Source: TK10-74A sp965217625 (GTDB taxonomy: Bacteria; Chloroflexota; Dehalococcoidia; Bin125). From it: a DNA stretch of 64,000 nucleotides. The notes beneath the pieces are model-generated. The model was not told where the DNA came from. It worked only from the letters and a program-made list of their open reading frames with translations, and did not search any database. Where the stretch lies: contig OZ244557.1 in the NCBI GenBank assembly GCA_965217625.1, positions 2,294,001-2,358,000 of the forward strand. The letters run 5' to 3'. Shown piece by piece: positions 1-7,741 of this stretch. Both the position numbers and the translations under genes were made by a program. Position 1 is the stretch's first letter, and each line of letters opens with the position of its first letter.

Positions 1-192
1 GCGCTCGACGACCGGCCGGTTGAGCCCCAGTTGCTCCCGGATCGCCTCCAGCTGCCGCACATCCGCCTCCAGGCCCAGCAACGCGATGGCCTGATCGCCG
101 GGGAGCAGCGCCACGGCGAAGAATGTGATCAGCGAGATGAGGATGATGACCGGGATCGTCGCCAGGAGCCGCCGGACGATGTAGGTGGTCAT
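1..192 (-). CDS. ABC transporter permease, DppB/OppB type (partial)
   Basis: Only the first 64 residues are in the window; the gene runs off the left edge. The protein begins MTTYIVRRLLATIPVI and continues with one hydrophobic helix, then a segment containing AIREQLGLNRP. This is the usual N-terminus of the inner-membrane permease that pairs with family 5 peptide/nickel binding proteins. It lies downstream of, and in the same direction as, the binding-protein gene at 440-2782, separated by a block of palindromic repeats. The two probably form one uptake system. The true substrate cannot be read from this fragment. Confidence 0.85.
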   Translation of the reverse strand, partial: MTTYIVRRLLATIPVIILISLITFFAVALLPGDQAIALLGLEADVRQLEAIREQLGLNRPVVER

Positions 193-245
193 CGCGTACC
201 TGCATGGGGGGCCTCGTTCCCCCTTTGTACCGTCGCGCGAGTCTC

Positions 246-439
246 GGGGGCGCGGACCCGCACCCCCGCCCTCTCCCAGAGGAATCGGATCCCCTCTCCC
301 CTGGGGAGAGGATTAGGGTGAGGGGAACCTCGGCGGGCGCCGGCCCTCACCCTCGCGCTCTCCCAGAGGGAGAGGGAACCGGAGCCCCCTCTCCATTGCG
401 GAGCAATGGAGAGGGGGTGAGGTCCGGACAGTCGGCGGG
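246..439. repeat. Cluster of GC-rich palindromic intergenic repeats
   Basis: Three related units lie between the binding-protein gene and the permease gene. All are built from the words CCCTCACCCT, CCCTCTCCC and GGGAGAGGG. The last, at 385-417, is a perfect 15-bp stem (CCCCCTCTCCATTGC with its complement) around a GGA loop. A very similar block (7679-7740) follows the second binding-protein gene. There is no U-run, so a classical intrinsic terminator is not supported, though the hairpin could slow transcription or protect the mRNA 3' end. No coding sequence is evident here. Confidence 0.7.
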
Positions 440-2782
440 CTACGTCGCCCAGCGGATATCGTTCAGCCCGAAGTGGGGCTTGGCGTCCCCGAAGAACGTG
501 AAGTCGAGACCGGGGTCGTGGGCGACGGTCGAGGTGTTGTGGATCGTCTTGATCTGATAGGAGCGTGATTCGGCGATGCGGTTGGCCTCCCGCATCGCCT
601 CGATCCGCGCCTCCAGCTCGAAGAGCTCCGTCACCTTGGTGAGGGCAGCCTGCATCTCCGGATCCCCGTCGGGTGGCAGAATGTGGTCATGGGGCCCCTC
701 CGCGACCAAGTTCCAGGCGAGCATCTGCCAGATGTCGGCCCGCATCGACATGCCACCCATAAAGGCCGGGTCCTGCTCCCCATAGAACCCAGCCCAGAAG
801 TCGGGGGAGGGCTTCTGGATGACATTCATCGTGATGCCGAACTGGGCGAGCGAGGCCTGGGCGTATAGCGACGGGTCCACGTAGAGGGGGTCTTCCGCTT
901 TGACCACCATGTCGAACTCGAAGCCGTCCTCGAAGCCGCCGGCGTTGAGGTGCATGCGCACGGCCTCCGGGTCCAGCCCCCAGAACTTCTCGTCCGGGTC
1001 GTGATAGATGGTCGTCGGACCAAGCCAGCCCCATTCAACCGGGGTGTGGAGACCCCCGTAGACGATTTCGTTCAATTCGACGCGATCGAAGCCGGCGTTG
1101 AACGCATGGCGGGCGTGCGGATTCCCCCAGGGGCCGAGGTTCGTGTTGATATTCCAGAAGAACATAAAGTTCGTTGACTTCCGTAGCAGGGTGAACCCCG
1201 CATCCCTGATGCGGTCGAAGTCCTCGATCGTCGCGTCGAATATGATGTCGTAATCGCCCGCGAGGAGGCCCTCGACGTTCCCCACCGTTTGCAACGCACC
1301 CTGGAACCAGGTGATGCCCTCGATGCTGGGAGCGTTGGGCAGCCAGTAGTTGGGGTTGGCTTCGACGACGAAGGGGCCGTCGAGTTCCTCCTCGACGAAT
1401 CGGAAGGCCCCGGCGCCGGAGGGCACACTCCGCGAATTCGCCTCCGTGAAGTCGTCGTAGACTGCCGGGGAGGCCATCATGCCGGCGCGGTCACCGAGAA
1501 TCCAGAGCAGCGGCGAGAACGGCCGATCCATCCGGAACGCCGCCGTCATCGTGTCGGTCTCTTCGACACTCCCCACGGCGTCGAGGTCGCCCGCGATGGT
1601 CGAGACCGGTAGCGTCTTGCCGCGCTCAACCCAGAGTCGCACCGCCTCCGCGTTGACCGGCGTGCCGTCGTGGAACTGCACGTTCTCGCGCATGCTGAAG
1701 ATGATGTTGAGCGAGTCCGGGATCTCCCAGCTCTGGGCCAGGCTGCGGGCTGGCTGGGGAATCAAGTCCTTGTCGTACCGCACGAGGTTGTCGTAGATCG
1801 ACCAGAGCGTTGAGTGATCGGTGCCACTCGTCCCGGTCGCCGACTCGGTCCCGCTAATGAGCGTTACTGGGGTGCGGACGCGGGGGCCCCGGAGGGCGGC
1901 GGCCGCCGTGGCCTGCGCCGCGGAGGCGGACTCGGCGGCCGTGGCGGCGGTGTCGGCGGCCTCCTGGGCCGCGTCGGCGGCCTCTTCGGCGGCGGCGACG
2001 GCGGCGGCGGCGGTCTCGGCGGCGGCGACGGCGGCCTCTTCGGCGGCGGCGACGGCCGCGGCGGCGGTCGCGGCGGCCGTGGATGCGGCGGCTTCCGCGG
2101 CTGCGGACGCCTCCCCGGCTGCGGCCGCGGCCGCCGCAGCCGCCTCGGCAGCGTTGTCGATGGCGGCCTGGGCGGCCGCCGCGGTGGCCGTGCCGGCTTC
2201 GACGGCCGCGGCGACGTCGCGCGCGGCCTGGGCGGCGGCCTCGGCCGCCTGGGCGGCGGCGTCCGCGACGGCCGCGGCAGCGGCGTCGCCGGCCGCGCCG
2301 GCGGCGGCAGCGGCGTCGGCGGCGGCCGCGGCGGCGGCTTCCGCAGCGGCCGCCGCGTTGGCGGCGTCCTCCGACTCAGCGGCCTCGGCGGCCAAGGCGG
2401 CGGCCGCATCGGCGGCGCTGGCCGCCTGCGAGGCGGCGGCGGAGGCCTCGCCTGCGGCGTCTGCCGCGTCGGCCGCGGCGGCGGAGGCCTCGCCTGCGGC
2501 GTCCGCCGCGTCGGCCGCGGCGTCTGCCGCGCCGGCCGCGGTGGCGGCCGCGGCCTCGGAGTCGGCGGCGCGCGCCTCCCCGGCGGCGACCGCCGCGGCG
2601 GCGGCCTCTTCCGCGGCCGCGGCGGCCCGTTCGGCGGCCACGGCCCCGGCGTCGGGCTCGTCGTCGTCGCCGCAGCCGACCAGCGCGAGGCCGGCCGCTC
2701 CAACGCCAGCCTTCGCGCTGGCTCCCAACATGGTGCGGCGTGAGATCTTCCGCTGTCGCAGGGTGTTCCAGTAGTTGCTCAT
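440..2782 (-). CDS. Tat-exported family 5 solute-binding lipoprotein with Ala-rich stalk
   Basis: 780 residues. The start at 2782 was chosen because an AAAGGA ribosome site precedes it; the open frame extends further up without support. Residues 14-20 read SRRTMLG, a twin-arginine motif, followed by a hydrophobic stretch and a lipobox ending LVGC at C37. Residues about 44-296 are almost entirely Ala with regularly spaced Glu, Asp, Ser and Thr, predicted to form one very long acidic helix. The rest is an SBP_bac_5 peptide/nickel-type binding domain (NLVRYDKDLIPQPA, SWEIPD, FHDGTPVNAEAV). The usual family length is about 520-600, so the stalk is extra. A dipeptide-type permease follows downstream. 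Substrate unknown. Confidence 0.9.
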   Translation of the reverse strand: MSNYWNTLRQRKISRRTMLGASAKAGVGAAGLALVGCGDDDEPDAGAVAAERAAAAAEEAAAAAVAAGEARAADSEAAAATAAGAADAAADAADAAGEASAAAADAADAAGEASAAASQAASAADAAAALAAEAAESEDAANAAAAAEAAAAAAADAAAAAGAAGDAAAAAVADAAAQAAEAAAQAARDVAAAVEAGTATAAAAQAAIDNAAEAAAAAAAAAGEASAAAEAAASTAAATAAAAVAAAEEAAVAAAETAAAAVAAAEEAADAAQEAADTAATAAESASAAQATAAAALRGPRVRTPVTLISGTESATGTSGTDHSTLWSIYDNLVRYDKDLIPQPARSLAQSWEIPDSLNIIFSMRENVQFHDGTPVNAEAVRLWVERGKTLPVSTIAGDLDAVGSVEETDTMTAAFRMDRPFSPLLWILGDRAGMMASPAVYDDFTEANSRSVPSGAGAFRFVEEELDGPFVVEANPNYWLPNAPSIEGITWFQGALQTVGNVEGLLAGDYDIIFDATIEDFDRIRDAGFTLLRKSTNFMFFWNINTNLGPWGNPHARHAFNAGFDRVELNEIVYGGLHTPVEWGWLGPTTIYHDPDEKFWGLDPEAVRMHLNAGGFEDGFEFDMVVKAEDPLYVDPSLYAQASLAQFGITMNVIQKPSPDFWAGFYGEQDPAFMGGMSMRADIWQMLAWNLVAEGPHDHILPPDGDPEMQAALTKVTELFELEARIEAMREANRIAESRSYQIKTIHNTSTVAHDPGLDFTFFGDAKPHFGLNDIRWAT

Positions 2783-2852
2783 GGTCGATTCCTTTCTGTG
2801 GAACGCGGGTGCCGCCCACCTGGGGACGGGCTCGCGAAACCAGAGCGGGCGC

Positions 2853-2882
2853 ATTATGACGTGATAGGATGGGGGCAGTCAA
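2853..2882 (-). promoter_or_regulatory. Candidate sigma70-type promoter of the binding-protein gene
   Basis: On the minus strand TTGACT (2882-2877) and CATAAT (2858-2853) are separated by 18 bases, with an A/T-rich stretch just upstream of the -35. This would give a 5' untranslated leader of about 60 bases before the ATG at 2782. Confidence 0.5.
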
Positions 2883-2902
2883 GGTTTTGGGAAAGTTCTT
2901 TT

Positions 2903-2919
2903 TTGTACACCGTGGACAA
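2903..2919. promoter_or_regulatory. 17-bp operator-like palindrome
   Basis: TTGTACAC C GTGGACAA is an inverted repeat with 7 of 8 arm positions matching. It lies about 20 bp upstream of the proposed -35 element. A dimeric regulator site is plausible from position and symmetry; the regulator is unknown. Confidence 0.35.
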
Positions 2920-2993
2920 TCGGGGTGCAGGCAACCTGCCCCCCCTTTGTATCTCTGCATCAGGGGGTGGAACGGGGGTTAGGGGGTGAGGTC

Positions 2994-3100
2994 GAGCGCC
3001 GCCGACAGCGCCGCGTCGTCGAGGGGCAGCGCCTCCACGACCCCCGCCGCGTCGATCAGCACGTACGTCACGCTGGCCCCCGCCCCGAACAGCGCCGCGC
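2994..3100 (-). pseudogene. Relic copy of the 3' end of the thioredoxin-like gene at 5159-6298
   Basis: About 107 bp nearly identical to 5183-5289, the C-terminal coding part of the tandem redoxin gene. Read on the minus strand it still encodes VTYVLIDAAGVVEALP and a following acidic/alanine tail, then runs into a palindromic-repeat sequence that supplies LTP and a stop. No start or upstream domain is present. It sits in the 493-bp gap between two genes, so it is a duplicated fragment rather than a working gene. The remainder of the gap (3101-3275) shows nothing I can name. Confidence 0.7.
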
Positions 3101-3275
3101 GAGACGGCTGACGAGACTGGGGCTCGGCGGCCTCTCGGCCACGGCAGACGGCCGCATGTCAAGGGGCCGCAGCCACTCTCAGTCGCTGTCGTCGCTGCTG
3201 TCGCTACCGCTGTCCGTTGGCGGCGGCGTGTCGACGCCGTTCGGGGGGTGGCGGCGGCGGCCGCGCTGGTCCCGC

Positions 3276-4829
3276 TCAACCGAGCAGGATGGTCACCGGC
3301 CCGTCCGAGACGACGAACAGCACATCCCCGTCGGACAGGGCGAAGACAGTCTTGGTGCTGGCCGGAGCAGCCGGGTCAGAGACGTAGTCAACCCACTTGC
3401 CGCCAGCCCACTTCCAGACGACGGTCAGGTTTGCGACGTTCTCGAACACAGCCGAGGAGGCGGGGCCTCCCCGCCAGCTGTGGAACGTGCCGTCGGCACT
3501 GGCGGGCAGTTGGTAGACCGTCGGGCCGGTGCCCACGGGCTCAGCGTCCGGGTCCACGACGCGGACGAGCAACCCCGCGGTCGCCGACGCACCGCCCGTG
3601 AACCTCAGCGACTCCGAGGCCTTGTCGGCACGGAAGGACACTGATACCTCGCCGGCGTTGTCGGTCTTCAGCTCGTGGCTCCCGGCGCCGACGCCGACGA
3701 AGCCGCGGGCACGGGTGAGCCCAGTGATCGTGCTGTTGTTCTTCGGGGGGAGCCCGTCTTTGCCGGTCGCACACAGCACGACCGTGATCAGGTCGAACGG
3801 TGCGACCGTGATCAGGTCGAACGGTGCGACCCTAATCAGGTCGAACGGTGCGACCCTGGCTACACCGTTGGCCAAGATGTCGTCGCCATCCGTGTTGGTC
3901 ACACTCACGACTGAGAGGCCGGTGATCGGGCCGCCGATGTGCGCCTCAAGCGGATTGCCGTCGTGGTCGGCCGCCTTGGTGACCTTCCCAATCTTGACCG
4001 TGAACGCGTGCAAGCCAACGGTGTCCGTCAGCGCCCGGATCCCGAGCGCATATTCGCCATCCTCACCCGCCCCCATGAGTTTCGGGTTCGCAATCGGCGG
4101 CGCATCGTCGCCGGTCTTCTTGGCCTTCGCCAGCGCTTTCGCGGCTGACTCGTCGAAGGCGAAACCGAGGTTGGCGCCCTTGACGTTCTTCACCTCAACC
4201 CCGGAGTCCAGGCCATTGATGGGCACGCCGTTCTTGTCACGCAGGGTGACGATGCGCACGTGCGCATCACCATCCCCCAGGTTCATTTGGCCGCCGGAAA
4301 CGATGGGGCCGACGGAGGACATGGACTCGTCCACGGCGCCAGTGCCGGCGAACGCGACTCCGGCTTCGCGGGTGCCGTTCTCGTCCACGTCGAGGCCGAC
4401 CACGCCCGTACCGCCGTCGTCGTCCGCCAGGATCGCGTCGTCGGTCTGGTTGGTCACGCTCACGACCGTGATCTCCGCGATAGGCGTCGCCGCGGGCAGT
4501 GCAAGCTCGACCATAGTGGAACACCCGGATGTGACCTCGTAGGTGTCGCTCGGCTCCGAGTCGTCGATGCTGAACGTGACACTCTCCGCGGCGGTCGCTG
4601 ACACCTTGATGGACCAGGCACCAGCGGCGATCTTGCACGACCCGACGCCATGGCCGGCCTGATTGGTGATCCTGATGCTGGCGCCGTCGAGCATCGCGGA
4701 CCCGTCGAACCCGTAGAACTGATGCGGCGGCAGCGGCGGCCCCGGCGAGGCCTCCGCGTGGGCGCGGGCCGGAGCGAATACGCGCGCGGCCAGCGGTACC
4801 AGCCTGCGCCACAGGGAGGGCGTGGTCAT
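3276..4829 (-). CDS. Probable secreted surface protein with internal repeats
   Basis: 517 residues, family not recognised. The N-terminus (MTTPSLWRRLVPLAARVF, then AHAEA) may be a weak signal peptide with cleavage after AHA. The body is Gly/Asp/Val rich and beta-like, with recurring ITVVSVTNQ and LSVVSVTNTD segments that suggest two or more Ig-like or invasin-type modules. An 8-residue unit, VAPFDLI plus one residue, occurs three times in tandem, encoded by three 24-bp repeats at 3779-3850. The C-terminus ends VVSDGPVTILLG. An AAGGAA ribosome site is about 13 bases from the ATG. A strong hairpin lies just upstream. Surface display or adhesion is a guess from composition. Confidence 0.7.
   Translation of the reverse strand: MTTPSLWRRLVPLAARVFAPARAHAEASPGPPLPPHQFYGFDGSAMLDGASIRITNQAGHGVGSCKIAAGAWSIKVSATAAESVTFSIDDSEPSDTYEVTSGCSTMVELALPAATPIAEITVVSVTNQTDDAILADDDGGTGVVGLDVDENGTREAGVAFAGTGAVDESMSSVGPIVSGGQMNLGDGDAHVRIVTLRDKNGVPINGLDSGVEVKNVKGANLGFAFDESAAKALAKAKKTGDDAPPIANPKLMGAGEDGEYALGIRALTDTVGLHAFTVKIGKVTKAADHDGNPLEAHIGGPITGLSVVSVTNTDGDDILANGVARVAPFDLIRVAPFDLITVAPFDLITVVLCATGKDGLPPKNNSTITGLTRARGFVGVGAGSHELKTDNAGEVSVSFRADKASESLRFTGGASATAGLLVRVVDPDAEPVGTGPTVYQLPASADGTFHSWRGGPASSAVFENVANLTVVWKWAGGKWVDYVSDPAAPASTKTVFALSDGDVLFVVSDGPVTILLG
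3779..3850. repeat. Three tandem 24-bp repeats inside a coding region
   Basis: The 24-bp unit beginning CGACCGTGATCAGG is repeated three times with two substitutions in the third copy, followed by a partial unit. It is in frame and adds 8 residues per copy, so copy-number change would alter the protein without a frameshift. Confidence 0.9.
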
Positions 4830-4852
4830 AGTGTGGCGGTTCCTTTCCGATT

Positions 4853-4882
4853 GCTGAGCGGCGAACGGAGACGCCGCTCAGC
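4853..4882 (-). promoter_or_regulatory. Strong hairpin in the 5' leader of the repeat-protein gene
   Basis: GCTGAGCGGCG (4853-4863) and its exact complement (4872-4882) flank an 8-base loop. This 11-bp stem ends about 23 bases before the start codon, just before the ribosome site. It could be an mRNA-stability or translation-control element. The rest of the 329-bp gap 4830-5158 has no convincing gene: open frames on both strands there lack plausible starts or family features. Confidence 0.4.
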
Positions 4883-5158
4883 ACCGAATTCTAGTCGGAG
4901 CACTCGTGCCGCCGCACCGGCCGCCCCCGCGCTCTGCTAGCCTCCCGCCCCGCCGCCGGGGCTATCGTACTGCCCCGCGGGCGCGGGATCACCGCGGCGA
5001 CACCAGCGCGCTGGACATCGCGGCGGTGCGCGCCCAACTCTCCGCCGCGTCCTGCGCTCTCCGGGCTGCGGTCGAGGGTCCGGACGGACGCGCGGAGATG
5101 ATCTCCAACCAGGCCCGCGCCCACCAAGCGATGGCCGCCGGCGGCCTCCGAGGGGAGG

Positions 5159-6298
5159 CTAGCCCGGCTGCCCGCGCGCCGCGAGCGCCGCCGACAGCGC
5201 CGCGTCGTCGAGGGGCAGCGCCTCCACGACCCCGGCCGGGTCGATCAGCACGTACGTCACGCTGGCCCCCGCCCCGAACAGCGCCGCGCCGTCGCGCTCC
5301 CAGACGAGGCTCGCGTAGTCAGCGACCGTCGCCAGCGGCGGCGAGGGCGTGCGCACAATGGCCGCCGCGACCCCGGCCGCCGCCGCCGACTCGACGGCCC
5401 GGCGCAACTCGTCGTCGCAGTTGGTGCAGTTCGGCCGCGCGAAGACCAGCAGCACGGCCCGCCCGCGCTGGTCCGAGAGGCGCCAGCGCCGCGCCGGGTC
5501 GCCGGCGTCCGCCAGCACGAGGTCGGGCGCGACCGACCCCACCCGCGCCTCGACGCGCGCCCCCTCGCCGGCCGCCGCCAGCAGCGCGGCCGGCAGCGCC
5601 TTCGGGCCCGGCGCCAGCAGCGGCCCCACCGGCTCGGCCAGCGTCGCCATCAACTCCGCCGTCGCCTGCTCGAAATTGGCGTCGGGCGCCTGGCCGCGGA
5701 AGATCGTGCGGATCACGCCGTCGGCGTCGAGGAACATCGTGTGCGGCGGCCCCAGCGTCCCGCCGATGCCGTAGCGGCGCGTCACGGCGCCGTCGAAGTC
5801 CATGGGCAGCGCGAAGTTGATCCCGAACTCCGCCGCGAAGTCGCCCGCCGGCGACCGCGCCTCCTCGATGTTCACCCCCACGACGATCAGCCCGGCCTCG
5901 CGGTACTGCTCCTGCAGCCGGATCAGGACCGGCATCTCGCGGCGGCAGGGCGCGCACCACGACGCCCAGAAGTTCAGCACCACCGGGTGCCCGGCCCAGT
6001 CCGACAGGCGGAAGCGCCCGCCGTCGAGGGTCTCCAGCTCGAAGTCGGGCGCGAGCCGGCCGATGGCGTCGTCGGGCGGCAGGGCCGCGTCGGGCAGGTC
6101 CGGCGGCAGCAGGTAGGCCGGACGCGGTGTCGGGCCCAGGTCGCCCGTCCTGCCGCTGCCCCCGCCGCCGTCCAGCGTGAGCCAGAGCGGGATCGCGACC
6201 GCCGCCAGCACCAGCACGGCGACGACCAGCGTGCGCGCGCCGTGGTACTCGCGCGGGCGGGTGGGATGCTCGTCGGGGAAGTTGGCGCCGCTGCTCAT
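5159..6298 (-). CDS. Membrane-anchored protein with two thioredoxin-like domains (TlpA/ResA type)
   Basis: 379 residues from the ATG at 6298. One transmembrane helix at about residues 23-42 anchors it. A TlpA/AhpC-type domain follows (APDFELETLDG, then NFWASWCAPCRREMP) with active-site WCAPC at 114-118. A second, more divergent thioredoxin-like half follows, with FARPNCTNCDDEL as a possible CxxC. Such proteins face outward and exchange thiols, often for cytochrome c or envelope protein folding, and receive electrons from CcdA; a CcdA-like gene is at 12290. Two redoxin folds in one chain is unusual. Two broken copies of its 3' end lie at 2994-3100 and near 10641-10690. Confidence 0.85.
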   Translation of the reverse strand: MSSGANFPDEHPTRPREYHGARTLVVAVLVLAAVAIPLWLTLDGGGGSGRTGDLGPTPRPAYLLPPDLPDAALPPDDAIGRLAPDFELETLDGGRFRLSDWAGHPVVLNFWASWCAPCRREMPVLIRLQEQYREAGLIVVGVNIEEARSPAGDFAAEFGINFALPMDFDGAVTRRYGIGGTLGPPHTMFLDADGVIRTIFRGQAPDANFEQATAELMATLAEPVGPLLAPGPKALPAALLAAAGEGARVEARVGSVAPDLVLADAGDPARRWRLSDQRGRAVLLVFARPNCTNCDDELRRAVESAAAAGVAAAIVRTPSPPLATVADYASLVWERDGAALFGAGASVTYVLIDPAGVVEALPLDDAALSAALAARGQPG

Positions 6299-6439
6299 AG
6301 GGGCTGTGCTCCCGCACGATTCTACGGCCGGACGGCTGCCGTGGCCCTCCGCGCCGCCCGGTCTCCATTCGTCAGCAGCCCCAGGCCGCATCTCCGGCTA
6401 TCCTCGCCCTCAGTGCGCCGTGCCCGGAGGGACCGCCCG

Positions 6440-6952
6440 ATGACGACCGCCGCCGAGTCGATCCCCGCCGCGACGCTCCTGCAGGCCCTGCTCGACGCCG
6501 GGGTGCAGGACGTCGTCGCCGTGCCGGACACGCATCAGCGCACGCTCATCGCGGCGATCGAGGCGCGCCCCGAGCTGCGCTTCATCCAGGCCACGACCGA
6601 GGACGAGGCGACCGCCATCTGCGCCGGCCTGATCGTGGGCGGGCGGCGGCCGCTGCTGCAGATCCAGCACGCCGGGCTCTACGCCTGCGTCAACAACCTG
6701 CGCGGGCTCGGCATCGACGGCGGCTTCCCCATCGTGCTGCTGGCCGGCCTGCTGGGCCGCGACCCGGCCAAGGAACCCGGCGACGACTTCGGCTCGATGG
6801 TGCGGCTGGCGGCGCCGCTGCTCGACGCGCTGGAGATCCCGCACCGCCTCATCGACGGCCCCGCCGACCTGCCCCATCTGGCCGCGGCGTACCGCGACGC
6901 CGAGGCGCGCGGCGGCCCCGTCGCGCTGCTGCTCGGCGCGGAGACCTGCTAG
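6440..6952 (+). CDS. ThDP-dependent decarboxylase, alpha subunit (sulfo-/phosphonopyruvate decarboxylase-like)
   Basis: 170 residues, starting after a GGAGG ribosome site. It matches the pyrimidine-binding half of split thiamine-diphosphate decarboxylases: LLDAGVQDVVAVPDT, the glutamate-containing TTEDEATAICAGL, and HAGLYACVNNLRGLG. In ComD-like proteins this half provides the catalytic glutamate that activates the cofactor. The gene for the other half follows two bases after the stop, so the products almost certainly form one enzyme. Sulfopyruvate and phosphonopyruvate decarboxylases look alike, and no neighbouring phosphonate or coenzyme M gene decides between them. Confidence 0.8.
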   Translation: MTTAAESIPAATLLQALLDAGVQDVVAVPDTHQRTLIAAIEARPELRFIQATTEDEATAICAGLIVGGRRPLLQIQHAGLYACVNNLRGLGIDGGFPIVLLAGLLGRDPAKEPGDDFGSMVRLAAPLLDALEIPHRLIDGPADLPHLAAAYRDAEARGGPVALLLGAETC

Positions 6953-6954
6953 CG

Positions 6955-7563
6955 ATGCCCGACCCCGATCCCGAACGCCGCATGACCCGCGACGCCGCCC
7001 TCGACGTCCTCGCCCGTCGCCGCACCGATCAGGTCGTCGTCTCCGCCATGACCGCGCTGGGCCCCTGGCAGCGGCGCTCCCCCAGCGACCGCAACCTGTT
7101 CAACCTCGGCTTCATGGGTGGCGCCTCGACCTACGCCCTGGGCGTCGCCCTGGCGCGGCCCGGCGTGCCCGTCTGGGTCATCGACGGCGACGGGTCGCTG
7201 CTGATGCAGCTGGGCTCGCTGGCCACGATCGCGCACGCCGCCCCGGCCAACTTCCTGCACGTCGTGATGCACAACGGCGTCTACGAGACCAGCGGCGCGC
7301 AGCCGATCCCCGGCGAGGGGCGGCTGTCGTTCGCGGGCCTGGCTCGCGAGGCCGGCTACGCGCAGACCGCCCGCTTCGATGACGTGGAGGCCTTCGACGC
7401 CGACCTGGACGACCTCCTGCGCCACGACGGCCCTACGCTCGTCGAACTGATCACCGCCCCCGCCGGCGCCTTCTACTCCCCCACGCCGCCGCCCGCCGAG
7501 CGCCCCACCCCCGCCGTCGCCCGCAATTGGCCCGTCGTGCGGGACGCGCTCGATGAACACTAG
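6955..7563 (+). CDS. ThDP-dependent decarboxylase, beta subunit
   Basis: 202 residues. This is the cofactor diphosphate-binding half of the split decarboxylase: the GDGSLL motif is followed after about 25 residues by the asparagine segment VVMHNGVYET, the standard ThDP/Mg2+ site. FNLGFMGGASTYALGVALA is the typical preceding strand and helix. The gene begins two bases after its alpha partner. A second in-frame start at MTRDAALDVL (residue 10) is possible. The last 26 bases, including the stop, are duplicated just downstream (7563-7588). ThDP binding is confidently assigned, the substrate is not. Confidence 0.8.
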   Translation: MPDPDPERRMTRDAALDVLARRRTDQVVVSAMTALGPWQRRSPSDRNLFNLGFMGGASTYALGVALARPGVPVWVIDGDGSLLMQLGSLATIAHAAPANFLHVVMHNGVYETSGAQPIPGEGRLSFAGLAREAGYAQTARFDDVEAFDADLDDLLRHDGPTLVELITAPAGAFYSPTPPPAERPTPAVARNWPVVRDALDEH

Positions 7564-7602
7564 TGCGGGACGCACTCGATGAACGCTAGTGCGGGCCGCG
7601 CT
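7537..7602. repeat. Tandem duplication of a gene's 3' end
   Basis: A 26-bp unit (7537-7562) containing the last codons and stop of the decarboxylase beta gene recurs at 7563-7588 with two changes, followed by a partial third unit starting GTGCGGGCCGCG. It probably arose by slippage. Confidence 0.8.
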
Positions 7603-7613
7603 GGGTAGGGCGT

Positions 7614-7637
7614 AGGGGCGGTTCGCGAACCGCCCCT
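7614..7637. repeat. Perfect 24-bp palindrome
   Basis: AGGGGCGGTTCG and its exact complement abut without a loop. It lies between convergent genes at the head of a longer block of palindromic repeats. There is no adjacent T-run, so I do not call it a terminator. Confidence 0.75.
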
Positions 7638-7741
7638 CCCTAACCCCCTTTCCCTGAGGGAGAGGGTGAGGGTGAGGGGGCCTCGGCGCGTCGGGCCCTC
7701 ACCCTAGCCCTCTCCCAGAGGGAGCGGGAACCGGAGCCCTC
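7638..7741. repeat. GC-rich palindromic repeat block downstream of second binding-protein gene
   Basis: Contains the same words as the block at 246-439 in the same order (CCTCGGCG, CCCTCACCCTAG, CTCTCCCAGAGGGAG, GGGAACCGGAGCCC). In both places the block lies directly against the 3' end of a binding-protein gene, so the repeat may have been copied together with the gene. Confidence 0.7.

Noticed and set aside
385..417. Intrinsic terminator after the binding-protein gene
   Set aside because: A perfect stem but no U-run, and the same element occurs elsewhere away from gene ends; kept as a repeat.
1814..2859. Several long open frames on both strands across the Ala-rich stalk region
   Set aside because: They are Gly- or Arg/Pro-rich shadows caused by the GCC/GCG-type codons of the real gene; no starts, motifs or ribosome sites.
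4906..5158. Possible small gene between the repeat protein and the redoxin
   Set aside because: The plus-strand frame runs on into the antisense of the redoxin gene, has no ribosome site and shows no family pattern.
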